Source: Streptomyces macrolidinus
GTDB taxonomy: Bacteria; Actinomycetota; Actinomycetes; Streptomycetales; Streptomycetaceae
DNA: 64,000 nucleotides
Reading direction: 5' to 3'
Assembly: GCF_023887685.1 (NCBI RefSeq)
Contig: NZ_JAMWMR010000013.1
Location: 1-64,000, forward strand
A program made the translations under genes and the position numbers. The notes under the pieces were generated by a model, which worked only from the letters and a program-made list of their open reading frames with translations, was not told the DNA's origin and searched no databases. Below, one piece after another: positions 44,078 to 53,204 of the stretch. Numbering within the stretch: position 1 is the stretch's first letter; every line of letters starts with the position of its first letter.

Positions 44078-45406
44078 TTGCCTTCCAGTGGACAGATTCG
44101 AGCGCGGGCCGGGGGCGTATTGCCGAGCGCATCACCGAGCGCATCGGGGACGGCCGGGCCGATTCCCTTCTTCTCCCAGAGAAGGACTTTCGAACGATTG
44201 TGGCCGTCCATCGAAAGCGCGGTGGACGAGGTATTCCGCAGCGGCAAATTCAGCCATGGAAAACAGGTCGGACAGTTCGAGTCGGCGCTCGCGCGCTACA
44301 CCGGAGCCAGGCATGTGATCGGCGTCAACAGCGGTACCGACGCCCTCGTACTGCTGCTGCGCGCCTGCGGGTTGCGCCCCGGCGACGGGGTCCTGGTGCC
44401 CGCGTACTCGTTCTTCGCCACCGCCTCTGCCGTCGTCCTCGCGGGCGGGCAGCCGCAGTTCGTCGACATCGACCCGGAGACCTACGCGATGGACCCCGCG
44501 GCGCTCGACGCGGCCGTCACCTCGCGGAGCCGGTTCGTGATGCCGGTCCATCTGTTCCACACGATGGCCGACATGGCGGCACTCACCGCGGTCGCCCGAC
44601 GGCACGGCCTGACGGTCGTCGAGGACAGTGCCGAGGCGATCGGCATGCGCCGTGGCGGAGTTCACGCGGGCCTGCACGGCGTCGGCGGCGTCCTGTCGTT
44701 CTTCCCCTCCAAGACCCTCGGCGCGCTCGGCGACGCCGGAGCCGTCCTCACCGACGACCCGCGGGTGGCGGACACCGTCGCGGCCCTGCGCCACCACGGC
44801 AGGACCGGCCGGACGCTGAACAACTTCCCGGCCATCTCGACCGAGAGCGCCCTGTCGGGCACGAACAGCAAGATGGACGACATCCAGGCGGCCGTCCTGC
44901 TCGCCAAACTGACCGTCCTGGAGGAGCACATCGCGCGCCGCGCCGAACTGGCCGCCGCCTACACCGCCCGACTGCGGGACGTCCCCGGGATCCGCCGCCT
45001 GCCGCGAACCACCGCGCCGAGACCGGACGACCGCGAGATGCGCGCCGACCGCAACGTGCACGACGACGGCGATGTGTGCGACGACCGCGATGCGTACGCC
45101 GCCGACGACGTGTACGACGACCGCGATGTGTACTACGTCTACCTGATCGAGACCGAGCACCGGGACGCACTGGTCGCCCACCTCGACGGACAGGGCATCG
45201 GCACCGAGGTCTACTACCCGCTGCCGCTGCCCCACCAGCCCGTCTTCGGTCACCTGGGCCACCGGCCCGGCGACTTCCCGCACGCGGAGTCGGCGGCCCG
45301 GCACGCCCTGGCCCTGCCCTTCCACCCCGATCTCGACCCCGGCGACCTGGACCGCGTCTGCGACACCATCGGCGCCTTCCTCGCCACGACGAGGACCACC
45401 GCATGA
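44078..45406 (+). CDS. DegT/DnrJ/EryC1-family PLP aminotransferase with repeat insertion
   Basis: The protein has up to 442 residues. The family core is complete: 'VNSGTDALVLLLRACG', 'VEDSAEAIG', and the PLP Lys212 in 'FFPSKTLGALGDAG'. It transfers an amino group to a keto-sugar or cyclic ketone. Between the large-domain strands, residues ~316-351 are six in-frame hexapeptides of the type 'YDDRDV', an acidic insertion not expected in the family. The start is uncertain: a TTG at 44078 behind GGGTGAGG, or a later TTG. An ATGA overlap couples it to the second DegT gene. Confidence 0.87.
   Translation: MPSSGQIRARAGGVLPSASPSASGTAGPIPFFSQRRTFERLWPSIESAVDEVFRSGKFSHGKQVGQFESALARYTGARHVIGVNSGTDALVLLLRACGLRPGDGVLVPAYSFFATASAVVLAGGQPQFVDIDPETYAMDPAALDAAVTSRSRFVMPVHLFHTMADMAALTAVARRHGLTVVEDSAEAIGMRRGGVHAGLHGVGGVLSFFPSKTLGALGDAGAVLTDDPRVADTVAALRHHGRTGRTLNNFPAISTESALSGTNSKMDDIQAAVLLAKLTVLEEHIARRAELAAAYTARLRDVPGIRRLPRTTAPRPDDREMRADRNVHDDGDVCDDRDAYAADDVYDDRDVYYVYLIETEHRDALVAHLDGQGIGTEVYYPLPLPHQPVFGHLGHRPGDFPHAESAARHALALPFHPDLDPGDLDRVCDTIGAFLATTRTTA
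45023..45130 (+). repeat. six in-frame 18-bp units (minisatellite) within the DegT gene
   Basis: Six consecutive 18-bp units, consensus TACGACGACCGCGATGTG, fill exactly 36 codons. Unit boundaries coincide with codon boundaries. They encode PDDREM, RADRNV, HDDGDV, CDDRDA, YAADDV and YDDRDV. Confidence 0.93.
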
Positions 45407-46545
45407 CCGCATCGCCCCCCACCGCCGTCCCCTTCTTCCCGCCCACCCTCTTCGAAGCCGACCGCCCCGCGCTGCTCGGCCTGCTCCGCGAGGTGGGTCT
45501 CGACCCGGAGCAACGCTTCATCCTGGGCTCCCGTACGGCCGCCTTCGAGGAACTCCTGCGCGCGGATCTCGGCGCCGCCGACGTGGTCGCCTGCTCCAGC
45601 GGCACCTCGGCGCTCTCCCTGATCCTGTGGGCCATGGACATCGGCCCCGGCGACGAAGTGATCGTGCCCGCCTTCGGCTGCGCGCCCCTCGCCTCCTCGG
45701 TCGTCACCGTCGGCGCCACGCCTGTCTTCGCCGACATCCGGCCCGACACCATGACCATGGACCCAGACGCGGCCGAACGCCTCGTCACCGAGCGGACCAA
45801 GGCCGTGCTGCCGGCCCACATGTTCTCCGTGATGGCCGACATGCCCCGCTTCGCCGCACTGACCGAGCGACACGGACTGCGCCTGCTGGAGGACTCGGCG
45901 GTCGCCCAGGGCGGCGTGCTGCGCGGCGTCCCGGCCGGGCTGTGGGGCGAGGCGGGCGTCTACTCCTTCGTCCAGGTCAAGACGTGCGGTATGCCCGGCG
46001 AGGGCGGCGTGGTCATCACCCGCGACGCGGCACTGGGCGAGCGGGTACGGATGCTGCGCAACCACGGCCAGCACGCGGGGCGGCGGTTCGTCCACCACGC
46101 CCTCGGCGTCAACAGCCGCTTCGACGAGATCCAGGCCGCCTTCCAGACACACCGCTACGCGGGCTTCCCGGCGCGCCTCGCACGCCGGGCGGAGATCGCC
46201 GCGTACTACACCGAGCGCTTCACCTCGCTGATCGACCACGGTGTGACCCCGCCACCGCCCGACCAGGACGGCCGGTGCTTCTACGTGTACACGGTCCTCG
46301 CCGACGCCCGCGAAGCGCTCGCCGCCCATCTGGCCGAGCACGGGGTGGCGACGCACGTCTATTATCCGCAACCCCTGCCCGCCCAGGGCGCGTTCGCTCC
46401 CTACGCGCCGCCCGGTGCCCGCTGGCCGGGCGCCGAGGAGGCCGCCCGCCGCCATCTCGCACTGCCGGTGCACCACCTGCTGACGGACGCCCAGGTCATG
46501 CGGGTCGCCGACCTCGTGTGCGCCTTCGCCACCGGGCACCGCTGA
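45403..46545 (+). CDS. DegT/DnrJ/EryC1-family PLP aminotransferase (second)
   Basis: The protein has 380 residues. Family motifs are 'CSSGTSALSLILWAM', 'LLEDSAVAQGG' and the PLP Lys193 in 'FVQVKTCGMPGEGG'. It lacks the repeat insertion of its neighbour and is clearly divergent from it, so the pair likely aminates different positions or one acts as a dehydratase-like member. The start overlaps the first DegT stop (ATGA). The C-terminal 'THVYYPQPLPAQGAF' and 'LALPVHHLLTDAQV' segments are normal for the family. Confidence 0.88.
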   Translation: MTASPPTAVPFFPPTLFEADRPALLGLLREVGLDPEQRFILGSRTAAFEELLRADLGAADVVACSSGTSALSLILWAMDIGPGDEVIVPAFGCAPLASSVVTVGATPVFADIRPDTMTMDPDAAERLVTERTKAVLPAHMFSVMADMPRFAALTERHGLRLLEDSAVAQGGVLRGVPAGLWGEAGVYSFVQVKTCGMPGEGGVVITRDAALGERVRMLRNHGQHAGRRFVHHALGVNSRFDEIQAAFQTHRYAGFPARLARRAEIAAYYTERFTSLIDHGVTPPPPDQDGRCFYVYTVLADAREALAAHLAEHGVATHVYYPQPLPAQGAFAPYAPPGARWPGAEEAARRHLALPVHHLLTDAQVMRVADLVCAFATGHR

Positions 46546-46608
46546 CCCACGGCCGCCCACCTGGACCACCACGGGGCGGGAACGCGGCACCCCCGAACGC
46601 AGCGCACC

Positions 46609-46710
46609 CCACGCAGACCCACCCACGCAGACCCACCTCAAGCGGACCCACCTGACGCAGCCACACCTCACGCAGACCTACCTCACGCAGCCACATCTCA
46701 CGCGGACACC
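46609..46710. repeat. degenerate 14-16-bp intergenic tandem repeat
   Basis: About seven imperfect units related to ACGCAGACCCACCTC stand head to tail between the second DegT gene and the UbiA gene. Units vary by one to three bases and one or two in length. There are no spacers and no clear dyad symmetry. Confidence 0.8.
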
Positions 46711-46726
46711 CTTCGAAAAGGCCTCC

Positions 46727-47701
46727 ATGACCGACAGCATCGCGGCCACCCATACCGCGGCCACCGCCCACGGCCCCGGCAGACTGCGCGTCTACGCGCG
46801 GCTCGGCAAGCTGGACGTGTACGACTACTACCTCGGCATCTTCCTCGCCCTGACCGCCACCCTGTTCCCGCTCGACGCCTTCACCGCCCGCGGTGCACTG
46901 GTGCTGGCCCTGTTTCTCATCGGGGAGATCGCCGTCCTCATGGCGATGGTCGCCCTGGACGACGTCACCGGGTTCCGTGACGGCAGCGACCTCGCCAACT
47001 ACGGCCCCGACAACCCCCTGCGCAGCAAGGCACGCAAGCCCCTGGTCGCCGCAGCGCTGACGGTGCCTCAGGCGCTGCGCTTCGCCTGGGTCAGCGCGGC
47101 GGCCGGGGTGGTGCTGTGGACGGTCGCTGTCGCGATCGCACCCCACCGCCCGCTGTGGGCGCTCGCGGCCGTGGGCGCGCTGTTCGTGGTCTCGCTGCAG
47201 TACTCGTACGGCCTGAAGATCAGCTACCACGGGTTCCAGGAAGGGTTCCTGGTCGCCCTCGGCGCCGTGTTGGTGATCGCTCCCTACGGCCTGCTGACAG
47301 GGAAGTTCTCCGGCTTCCTCATGGTCCAGGCGGTGCTGTTCGGATTCGGCCCGCTGATGTTCGGTGTCTACTCCAACACCAACGACGTCGCCGGAGACCG
47401 GGCCGTGGGCCGTCCCACCGTCGCCGCCCTGGTCTCGGAACGGGGCAACGCCGTGTTCGTCGGAGCGCTGTCGGCCACCGAGTTCCTCATCGGCGCCCTC
47501 GCCTCGCTCACCGGCACGGCGCCCTGGTGGTTCGCGCCGCTGATGCTCCCGGCGACCGCGCTGCGAACCCGGCAGTACGTGACCGGGTTCGTCCGCGGCG
47601 ACATCATGACCGCCCGCCGCACGGGCTTCGCGGTACACCGGCTCAGCGTGGTGCTGATGAGCGTCGCGGGCCTCCTCGCCGGATGGGAGGCGACCCGATG
47701 A
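46727..47701 (+). CDS. UbiA-family membrane prenyltransferase
   Basis: The protein has 324 residues and about eight to nine membrane helices. The first Asp-rich region appears as 'DDVTGFRDGSDLAN' followed by 'RSKARKPL', and the second as 'YSNTNDVAGDRAVGR'; both bind Mg-diphosphate in this superfamily. It should transfer a prenyl group, or a similar diphosphate-activated group, to an aromatic or cyclic acceptor in the membrane. No prenyl-diphosphate synthase is in the window. It lies 181 bases after the DegT pair and overlaps the FAD gene by ATGA. Confidence 0.85.
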   Translation: MTDSIAATHTAATAHGPGRLRVYARLGKLDVYDYYLGIFLALTATLFPLDAFTARGALVLALFLIGEIAVLMAMVALDDVTGFRDGSDLANYGPDNPLRSKARKPLVAAALTVPQALRFAWVSAAAGVVLWTVAVAIAPHRPLWALAAVGALFVVSLQYSYGLKISYHGFQEGFLVALGAVLVIAPYGLLTGKFSGFLMVQAVLFGFGPLMFGVYSNTNDVAGDRAVGRPTVAALVSERGNAVFVGALSATEFLIGALASLTGTAPWWFAPLMLPATALRTRQYVTGFVRGDIMTARRTGFAVHRLSVVLMSVAGLLAGWEATR

Positions 47702-49068
47702 CACCCGAACTGGACGTCGCGGTCATCGGCGCGGGCGTCGCCGGACTGACCGCCGCCCACGAACTGCGCCGCGCCGGGCTCTCCGTCCGGGTCTACGAGC
47801 AACTCCCGGACGTGGGCGGCCGGATGCGCACCCTGCGCCACGAAGGCTGGACGGTGGACACGGGCGCCGAACAGGTCGCCTCCCGCGGCTACCGCGCGAC
47901 CTGGCAACTGCTGCGCCGCCTGGGCGTCACCGCCGCGGACGTGCCCCGGGTCGGCGGCGGCGTGGCCGTCTGGCGCGGCGGGCGCGCCCACCTCGGCCTC
48001 GGGGAAGGCACGGCCGTTCTCACCGGTGCCGGGCTGTCCGCCCGCGCCCGGCTCGACCTGGCCGCCTTCTCCGCTTGGACCGGCCGCCGCCGCGCCGGAT
48101 TCGACGGCGACCGCCCCGAACACAGCCCGCTGGGCGCGGCCACCGTCCGGGAGGCGACCGCGCGCTACCACCGCGACCTGCACGACTACCTCTTCCAACC
48201 GGTCGCGGGATGCTTCTTCGGCTGGGACACCGCGCGTTCCGCCGCCGCCCCCCTGATCAGCCTGCTGCTGGAGGCCGGTGCCCCGTCCGCCTGGCGCACC
48301 TACCGGGACGGCATGGACTTCCTCGCCCGCCGGCTCGCCGCCGACACCGAGGTCGTCACCGGCCGCGCCGTGCGCGAGGTCGTCGACGCGGGCGGGCACG
48401 CCGTCCTGCGGTTCGACGACGGCGAGGTCACGGCGCGGGCCGCGGTGCTCGCCGTACCCGCCCCCGTCGCGGCGGCCCTGCGCCCCGAAGCCCCCGCCGA
48501 CGAACGCCCGTTCCTCACCGCCTGCACCTTCACCCCCATGATGAAGGTCAGTTGCCTGCTGGACCGCCCGCTCGCCCCGCCCGCCCGGCGCCCGGTGCAC
48601 ATCCTGCTCACCCCGGACGCGGAGGAACAGACACTCTCCGGTGTCGTCGTCGACCACGCCAAGGACCCCCGCCGGGCCCCCGCCGGACACGGTCTGATCA
48701 CCCTCGTCGCCGGGCCGCGCCGCGTTCCCGAACTGCTGGACGCCGCCCCGGAAGAGGCCGCCGACCTGCTGGTCCATGCGGCGGAACGCTACGTCCCGGG
48801 CATCGGCGACGCCCGCCGCCACCACTTCGCGCACGCGTTCCGCCACGGCCTGCCCGAAGCCACACCGGAGGCCCTCAGGGAACGCGCCGGGTTCCTCGCC
48901 CGGCCGGTGCGCGCGGTGGAGTACGCCGGTGACTGGGTGATGCTCCGGCCCGCGTCCGAAGGCGCCGTACGGGCGGGCGCGCTGGCCGCGTCCCGCGTCC
49001 TGAGCAGGCTGGGACGGCACCGGCCGACCGGCCCCGACCGAGCGGAGGAGACCGTTGCGACCGCATGA
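47698..49068 (+). CDS. FAD-dependent amine-oxidase/protoporphyrinogen-oxidase-like enzyme
   Basis: The protein has 456 residues. 'VAVIGAGVAGLTAAHELRRAG' is the FAD dinucleotide motif and 'VYEQLPDVGGRMRT' the GG doublet after it. The C-terminal 'VEYAGDWVMLRPASEGAVRAG' is the usual FAD-binding end. The family includes protoporphyrinogen and phytoene oxidases and amine oxidases, so it may desaturate the prenyl chain or aromatise a ring. Its start is the ATG in an ATGA overlap with UbiA, and its end overlaps the following ligase gene by 14 bases. Confidence 0.85.
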   Translation: MTPELDVAVIGAGVAGLTAAHELRRAGLSVRVYEQLPDVGGRMRTLRHEGWTVDTGAEQVASRGYRATWQLLRRLGVTAADVPRVGGGVAVWRGGRAHLGLGEGTAVLTGAGLSARARLDLAAFSAWTGRRRAGFDGDRPEHSPLGAATVREATARYHRDLHDYLFQPVAGCFFGWDTARSAAAPLISLLLEAGAPSAWRTYRDGMDFLARRLAADTEVVTGRAVREVVDAGGHAVLRFDDGEVTARAAVLAVPAPVAAALRPEAPADERPFLTACTFTPMMKVSCLLDRPLAPPARRPVHILLTPDAEEQTLSGVVVDHAKDPRRAPAGHGLITLVAGPRRVPELLDAAPEEAADLLVHAAERYVPGIGDARRHHFAHAFRHGLPEATPEALRERAGFLARPVRAVEYAGDWVMLRPASEGAVRAGALAASRVLSRLGRHRPTGPDRAEETVATA

Positions 49069-50638
49069 CATGGGCACCTTGTTCGACGAGGCGGCGGCAG
49101 CGGGCACCCGCACCGTGGTCCACCTCGACCGGCCCTTCGACATCGCCCCGCGGGCCGGAACCCGCTGGACCATCACCGAACTCGCCCACCTGGTCCGCGC
49201 CACCGCCGCCCGGCTGGCCGACGCCGGAGTGCGCCCCGGGGACCGCGTGGCGATCGTGAAGGACAACCACTGGGACTACGACCTGCTCGGCTGCGCCGCG
49301 GTCCGCCTCGGTGCCGTGCCCGCGCTGCTGTCCGCCGGGCTGGATACGACAGACCTGGTCACCCTGCTCGAACGGCTGCGACCGGCCGCGCTCGTCACCA
49401 CCGCCGCGCTGCTGACCCGCTGCCGCGACATCGCGACGAGCGCACCGGCCCCGCTCTGCATCACCCTCGACTCCCACGCACCCGGCGCGGTCCACCTCGC
49501 CGCGCTCGACGCCACCCGCCCCTGCCCGCCCGTACGCCGCCCCGCGGACGAACCCCTCGTCATCCACCACACCTCGGGCACCACCGGGCTGCCCAAACTC
49601 GTGATCCACTCCACGCGGACCCTCGTGGACAAGCTGGCCCGCTTCGAGGCCGTGCGCTACCCCGGCATCGGCGTCCGCCCGGACGACGTCCTGCTCAACG
49701 CCAGCGCGTACGCCCACGGGCGCACCTTCTGCTGGACGGCGGTGGTGCTCTCGGTCGCGCCCGCCGAGATCGTGGTGCTCAGCGGGGACGACCCGGACAC
49801 CGCCGATCCACTGCTGCGCGCCCACCCGCCCACCGTCGTCGAGGCGACACCCGCCACCTTCGTCCGGCTGCGCCCGCTCACCACCCGGCTCGACACCGCG
49901 TTCCGGCGCGTCCGCCTGTACATCAGCACCTACGACGCCGTCCATCCGCCCGCCCTGCGCGCGTATCTGACCGCCAGCCACCACCCCCGCCCGCTGTGGA
50001 TGCAGGGCTGGGGCCAGACCGAGACCGGACCGCTGACCTTCCGCTTCCACACCCGGCGCTCCGCGCTCGCCCCGGACGCCGAGTCGACGGCGCGCCTGCT
50101 GGGCCGTCCGGTGCCGGGCCGGACCCGGCTGCGCGCGGTGGACCCGGACACCCTGCGCCCGGTGCCGCGAGGCCGCCCCGGACTGCTCCTCGTACGCACC
50201 GCGGCCCTCGCCCTCGGCTACGTCGCCGAGGACGAACGCTGGAACGCCAAACGGGTCGGCGAGTGGTGGTCGACGGGCGACATGGGCGTGCTCCACCGCG
50301 ACGGCAGCGTCAGCGTCCTGGACCGCGAGGTCGACAGCCTGCCCGGCATGAGCTGTCTGCGGACCGAGGACGCGCTGGAGCAGCGGCTGCCCCAGGCCCT
50401 CGAATGCGTGGTCCTCGGCGTCCCGGACGGCGACCCGCTGCCCGTCGTCGTCACCGCCGATGGCCGACTGGACCCGGACGCCTGGAAACAGGCCGTGTAC
50501 GGACTGCCGAGCTTGCGTGACCCGGCCGTCCTCACCTGGGACGATGTGCCCCGCACCGGCACCGGCAAGGTCCGCCGCGCCACCCTGGCACGGCGGCTCA
50601 CGGGGGCCGCGCTCGCGGGTACCGGCCGCTGGACCTGA
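49055..50638 (+). CDS. AMP-dependent acyl/aryl-CoA ligase (ANL family), first
   Basis: The protein has 527 residues. Core motifs are 'HHTSGTTGLPK' (A3), 'GWGQTETGPL' (A5), 'WWSTGDMG' (A7) and the C-terminal Lys region 'TGTGKVRRATLARR' (A10). It activates a carboxylic acid as the adenylate, and probably the CoA thioester. No carrier protein is in this operon. Translation starts at TTG behind GGAGGAG, within the end of the FAD gene. The similarity to the second ligase is low, so two different acids may be activated. Confidence 0.87.
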   Translation: MRPHDMGTLFDEAAAAGTRTVVHLDRPFDIAPRAGTRWTITELAHLVRATAARLADAGVRPGDRVAIVKDNHWDYDLLGCAAVRLGAVPALLSAGLDTTDLVTLLERLRPAALVTTAALLTRCRDIATSAPAPLCITLDSHAPGAVHLAALDATRPCPPVRRPADEPLVIHHTSGTTGLPKLVIHSTRTLVDKLARFEAVRYPGIGVRPDDVLLNASAYAHGRTFCWTAVVLSVAPAEIVVLSGDDPDTADPLLRAHPPTVVEATPATFVRLRPLTTRLDTAFRRVRLYISTYDAVHPPALRAYLTASHHPRPLWMQGWGQTETGPLTFRFHTRRSALAPDAESTARLLGRPVPGRTRLRAVDPDTLRPVPRGRPGLLLVRTAALALGYVAEDERWNAKRVGEWWSTGDMGVLHRDGSVSVLDREVDSLPGMSCLRTEDALEQRLPQALECVVLGVPDGDPLPVVVTADGRLDPDAWKQAVYGLPSLRDPAVLTWDDVPRTGTGKVRRATLARRLTGAALAGTGRWT

Positions 50639-50700
50639 CAGGCCGTCAGTTGATGCGCACCGTCATCGGTCATCACCCCCTGACGTAAGGAGCACCCCTC

Positions 50701-51510
50701 ATGGCACCGCCGGTTCCCGCGCGCGCGGTCTTCGGCAACGGCACCGCGCACAGCCGCGACCAGCACCGCTGCCTGGCAGCCGCCTACGACCCGGTGACCC
50801 TGCCGCGGCTGGCCGCCGCCGGGGTCGCCCCGGGCTGGCACTGCCTGGAGATCGGGGCGGGCGGCGGCAGCATCGCGCGCTGGCTCGCGGACCGGGTCGC
50901 CCCCGGCGGCTCGGTGCTCGCCACCGACCGCGACATCCGCGACCTCGTACCCGGCCCGAACCTCGAGGTCGCCGCCCTCGACGTGGCCCGCGACCCGCTG
51001 CCGGAGGAGGCCTACGACCTGGTGGTGGCGCGCCTGGTGCTCCAGCACGTGCCCTCCCGCGACGCCGTCCTGCACAGACTCGTACGAGCCCTGCGGCCCG
51101 GCGGCGTGCTGCAGATCGACGAGATCGACGCCTCCTACGAGCCGCCGCTGCTGACCCCGGACGCGGCCACCGAAGAGCTGTACGTCCGGTTCCTGCGCGC
51201 CAAGGCAGCCGCCCTGCGCGCCGCGGGCGGCGACCCGCACTGGGGCCGCAGAGTGCCGTCCGCCCTGCGCGCGGCGGGGCTCACCGCCATCGACGTCCAT
51301 CTGAACATCGACGTACGCCACGCCGAGGACCCCGGACTCGGACTCCAGTCGAACCACACGCGCAACCTCCGGGGCCGCCTGGTGGAGCAGGGCATGACCG
51401 ACGAAGACCTGGACCGGGTACGGCAGTTGATGCGCGACCCGTCGTTCCGTGCCGCCTCCAGCGTCTTCTACTCGGTGCAGGGCCGCCGACCCGGCAAGGG
51501 GCACAGGTGA
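50701..51510 (+). CDS. class I SAM-dependent methyltransferase
   Basis: The protein has 269 residues. The SAM-binding motif I is 'LEIGAGGGSIARWL', followed by 'VLATDRD' (motif II) and 'DLVVARLVLQHV' (motif post-II). O-, N- or C-methylation cannot be told apart. AAGGAGCACCCCTC precedes the ATG. Its stop overlaps the CoA-transferase GTG start (GTGA), so it belongs to the same transcript. Confidence 0.88.
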   Translation: MAPPVPARAVFGNGTAHSRDQHRCLAAAYDPVTLPRLAAAGVAPGWHCLEIGAGGGSIARWLADRVAPGGSVLATDRDIRDLVPGPNLEVAALDVARDPLPEEAYDLVVARLVLQHVPSRDAVLHRLVRALRPGGVLQIDEIDASYEPPLLTPDAATEELYVRFLRAKAAALRAAGGDPHWGRRVPSALRAAGLTAIDVHLNIDVRHAEDPGLGLQSNHTRNLRGRLVEQGMTDEDLDRVRQLMRDPSFRAASSVFYSVQGRRPGKGHR

Positions 51511-53204
51511 CACCGGACCTGCGTACCGCCGCACGCCCTGCGGTCGGCACGACCGTCGTCGACCGGTTGCTGCGGCACACCGCACAGCCCGTGGCGGTGC
51601 GCCACACCATCGACTGGGCGGGGCCGGTCGGCATGGATCTGCCGGACGAGCGTGCCGTGCAGGCCGCCTGCGGTCTCATGCACGTCCACGGCCGGGCCAC
51701 GGGCGGCCCCGTCCCGCTGGCCGTCGACTACGCCTCGGTGGTGGCGGGGGTGCTCGCGGCCCAGGGAGCCACCGCCGCCGGAATCGGGCGGGCCCGCGGA
51801 CTGGACCTGAACGAGGTACGGACCTCGGTGGCCCAAGGGGCACTGCTGGCGCTCGGCCAGTACCTCGCCGCAGCGACGGCGGACGAAGGCCTCGATCCAC
51901 CCGACCCGGAGCCGTCCGAGGCGTCGGCGGCCGGGCTGGCCACCCTCGGCACCTCCGACGGCGCCCGCATGGAGATCGAGACCCTCGACCCGTCGGCCTG
52001 GCGGGAGTTCTGGGCCCGGCTCGGGGTGCCCGCCGCACTCGCCGGCCGTGGCTGGCTGCCCTTCCAACAGCGGTTCGCCACCGCCGTCTGCCCCCTGCCC
52101 GACGAACTGCGGCGGGCCGCCCGGCACCGGACGCTTGCGGACCTGCGAGCCGCCGCCCACCACAGCGGCGTCAGCCTCCTCACCATCGGCTCCGACCCCG
52201 CCCCGGCCGTCCACCCGGCCCCCTGGCGGCTCACCCCCGCCCCGGCGCACACGGTCACCGCCGTACCCTCGCCCCGCCCGCCCGACGCCACCCTTCCCCT
52301 GACAGGCCTGCGGGTGGTGGAGTCCACGCGCCGGGTGCAGGGCCCGCTCGCCGGGCACGTCCTGCGGATGCTGGGCGCCGAGGTGATCCGCGTCGAGCCT
52401 CCCGGCGGGGACCCGATGCGCTGGCTGCCCCCGCTGGCGGACGGCACCTCGGCCCGGTTCACGGCGCTCAACGCGGGCAAGCGCGTGGTCGAGGCCGACC
52501 TCACCACCATGCAGGGTCGGGCCGCGGTACGTGAACTGGCCGCCACAGCCGATGTCTTCCTGCACAACTGGGCTCCGGGCAAGGCGGGTCGGCTCGGTCT
52601 GGACTCCGAGGACCTGCGCCCCGGCCTGGTGTACGCGTGGGCGTCCGGCTTCGGCGACACCCTCGGCGAACGGCCGCCCCTGGGCACCGACTACCTCGCC
52701 CAGGTGCACAGCGGACTCGCCGCCGCGGTACGCCCGGCCGACGAACCCCCGGCCCCCTCCCTGATGACCCTCACCGACGTGCTCGGCGGACTGGTCTGCG
52801 CCCAGGGCGTGTTGGCCGCGCTGGCGGCCCGGGAGCGGACCGGGCGCGGCGGCCGGGTCGACTCCAGCCTGGTCTCCGCAGCCGCGCTGATCCCCCGACC
52901 CGCGCACCGCGTCCACTGGACGCCCTGGGACCGGCCGCTGGCCACCGCCGACGGCCATCTGTACCTCGGCCCCGAGGCACGGGCCCGACCCGAGGCGATG
53001 CGCCGCCTGTTCGACCGCGCCGACGCCAAGTCCCTCACCACGCAGGAGTGGACGCGTCGGCTGGCCGAGGCAGGCCTGACCGCCACCCCTGTCCGCACCG
53101 ACCTGGCCGTCCTGGCACACGACCCCGCCTTCCGCTCGGCCATCGCCCCACCGGACCCGGTCACCGGACACGCCCGCCCGTACGCGCCCTGGGAGTTCGC
53201 ATGA
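51507..53204 (+). CDS. CaiB/BaiF family III CoA-transferase with duplicated domain
   Basis: The protein has 565 residues, long for the family (~400). Residues ~267-565 form a recognisable CaiB domain: 'LTGLRVVESTRRVQGPLAGHVLRMLGAEVIRVE', and catalytic Asp395 in 'GTDYLAQVHSGL'. The first ~260 residues look like a reduced second copy; the segment ending 'RTLADLRAAAHHSGVSLLTIG' resembles the C-terminal part of such enzymes. It would move CoA between acids without ATP. GTGA couples it to the methyltransferase and ATGA to the ligase after it. CoA-transferases of this type are uncommon in secondary-metabolite clusters. Confidence 0.83.
   Translation: MTPDLRTAARPAVGTTVVDRLLRHTAQPVAVRHTIDWAGPVGMDLPDERAVQAACGLMHVHGRATGGPVPLAVDYASVVAGVLAAQGATAAGIGRARGLDLNEVRTSVAQGALLALGQYLAAATADEGLDPPDPEPSEASAAGLATLGTSDGARMEIETLDPSAWREFWARLGVPAALAGRGWLPFQQRFATAVCPLPDELRRAARHRTLADLRAAAHHSGVSLLTIGSDPAPAVHPAPWRLTPAPAHTVTAVPSPRPPDATLPLTGLRVVESTRRVQGPLAGHVLRMLGAEVIRVEPPGGDPMRWLPPLADGTSARFTALNAGKRVVEADLTTMQGRAAVRELAATADVFLHNWAPGKAGRLGLDSEDLRPGLVYAWASGFGDTLGERPPLGTDYLAQVHSGLAAAVRPADEPPAPSLMTLTDVLGGLVCAQGVLAALAARERTGRGGRVDSSLVSAAALIPRPAHRVHWTPWDRPLATADGHLYLGPEARARPEAMRRLFDRADAKSLTTQEWTRRLAEAGLTATPVRTDLAVLAHDPAFRSAIAPPDPVTGHARPYAPWEFA

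Noticed and set aside
44200..46545. Single 781-codon frame spanning both DegT genes
   Set aside because: The first half is the out-of-frame shadow of the first DegT gene; the real second gene starts at 45403.
46609..46710. CRISPR array
   Set aside because: Units are only 14-16 bp, degenerate and without spacers, and no cas gene is present.
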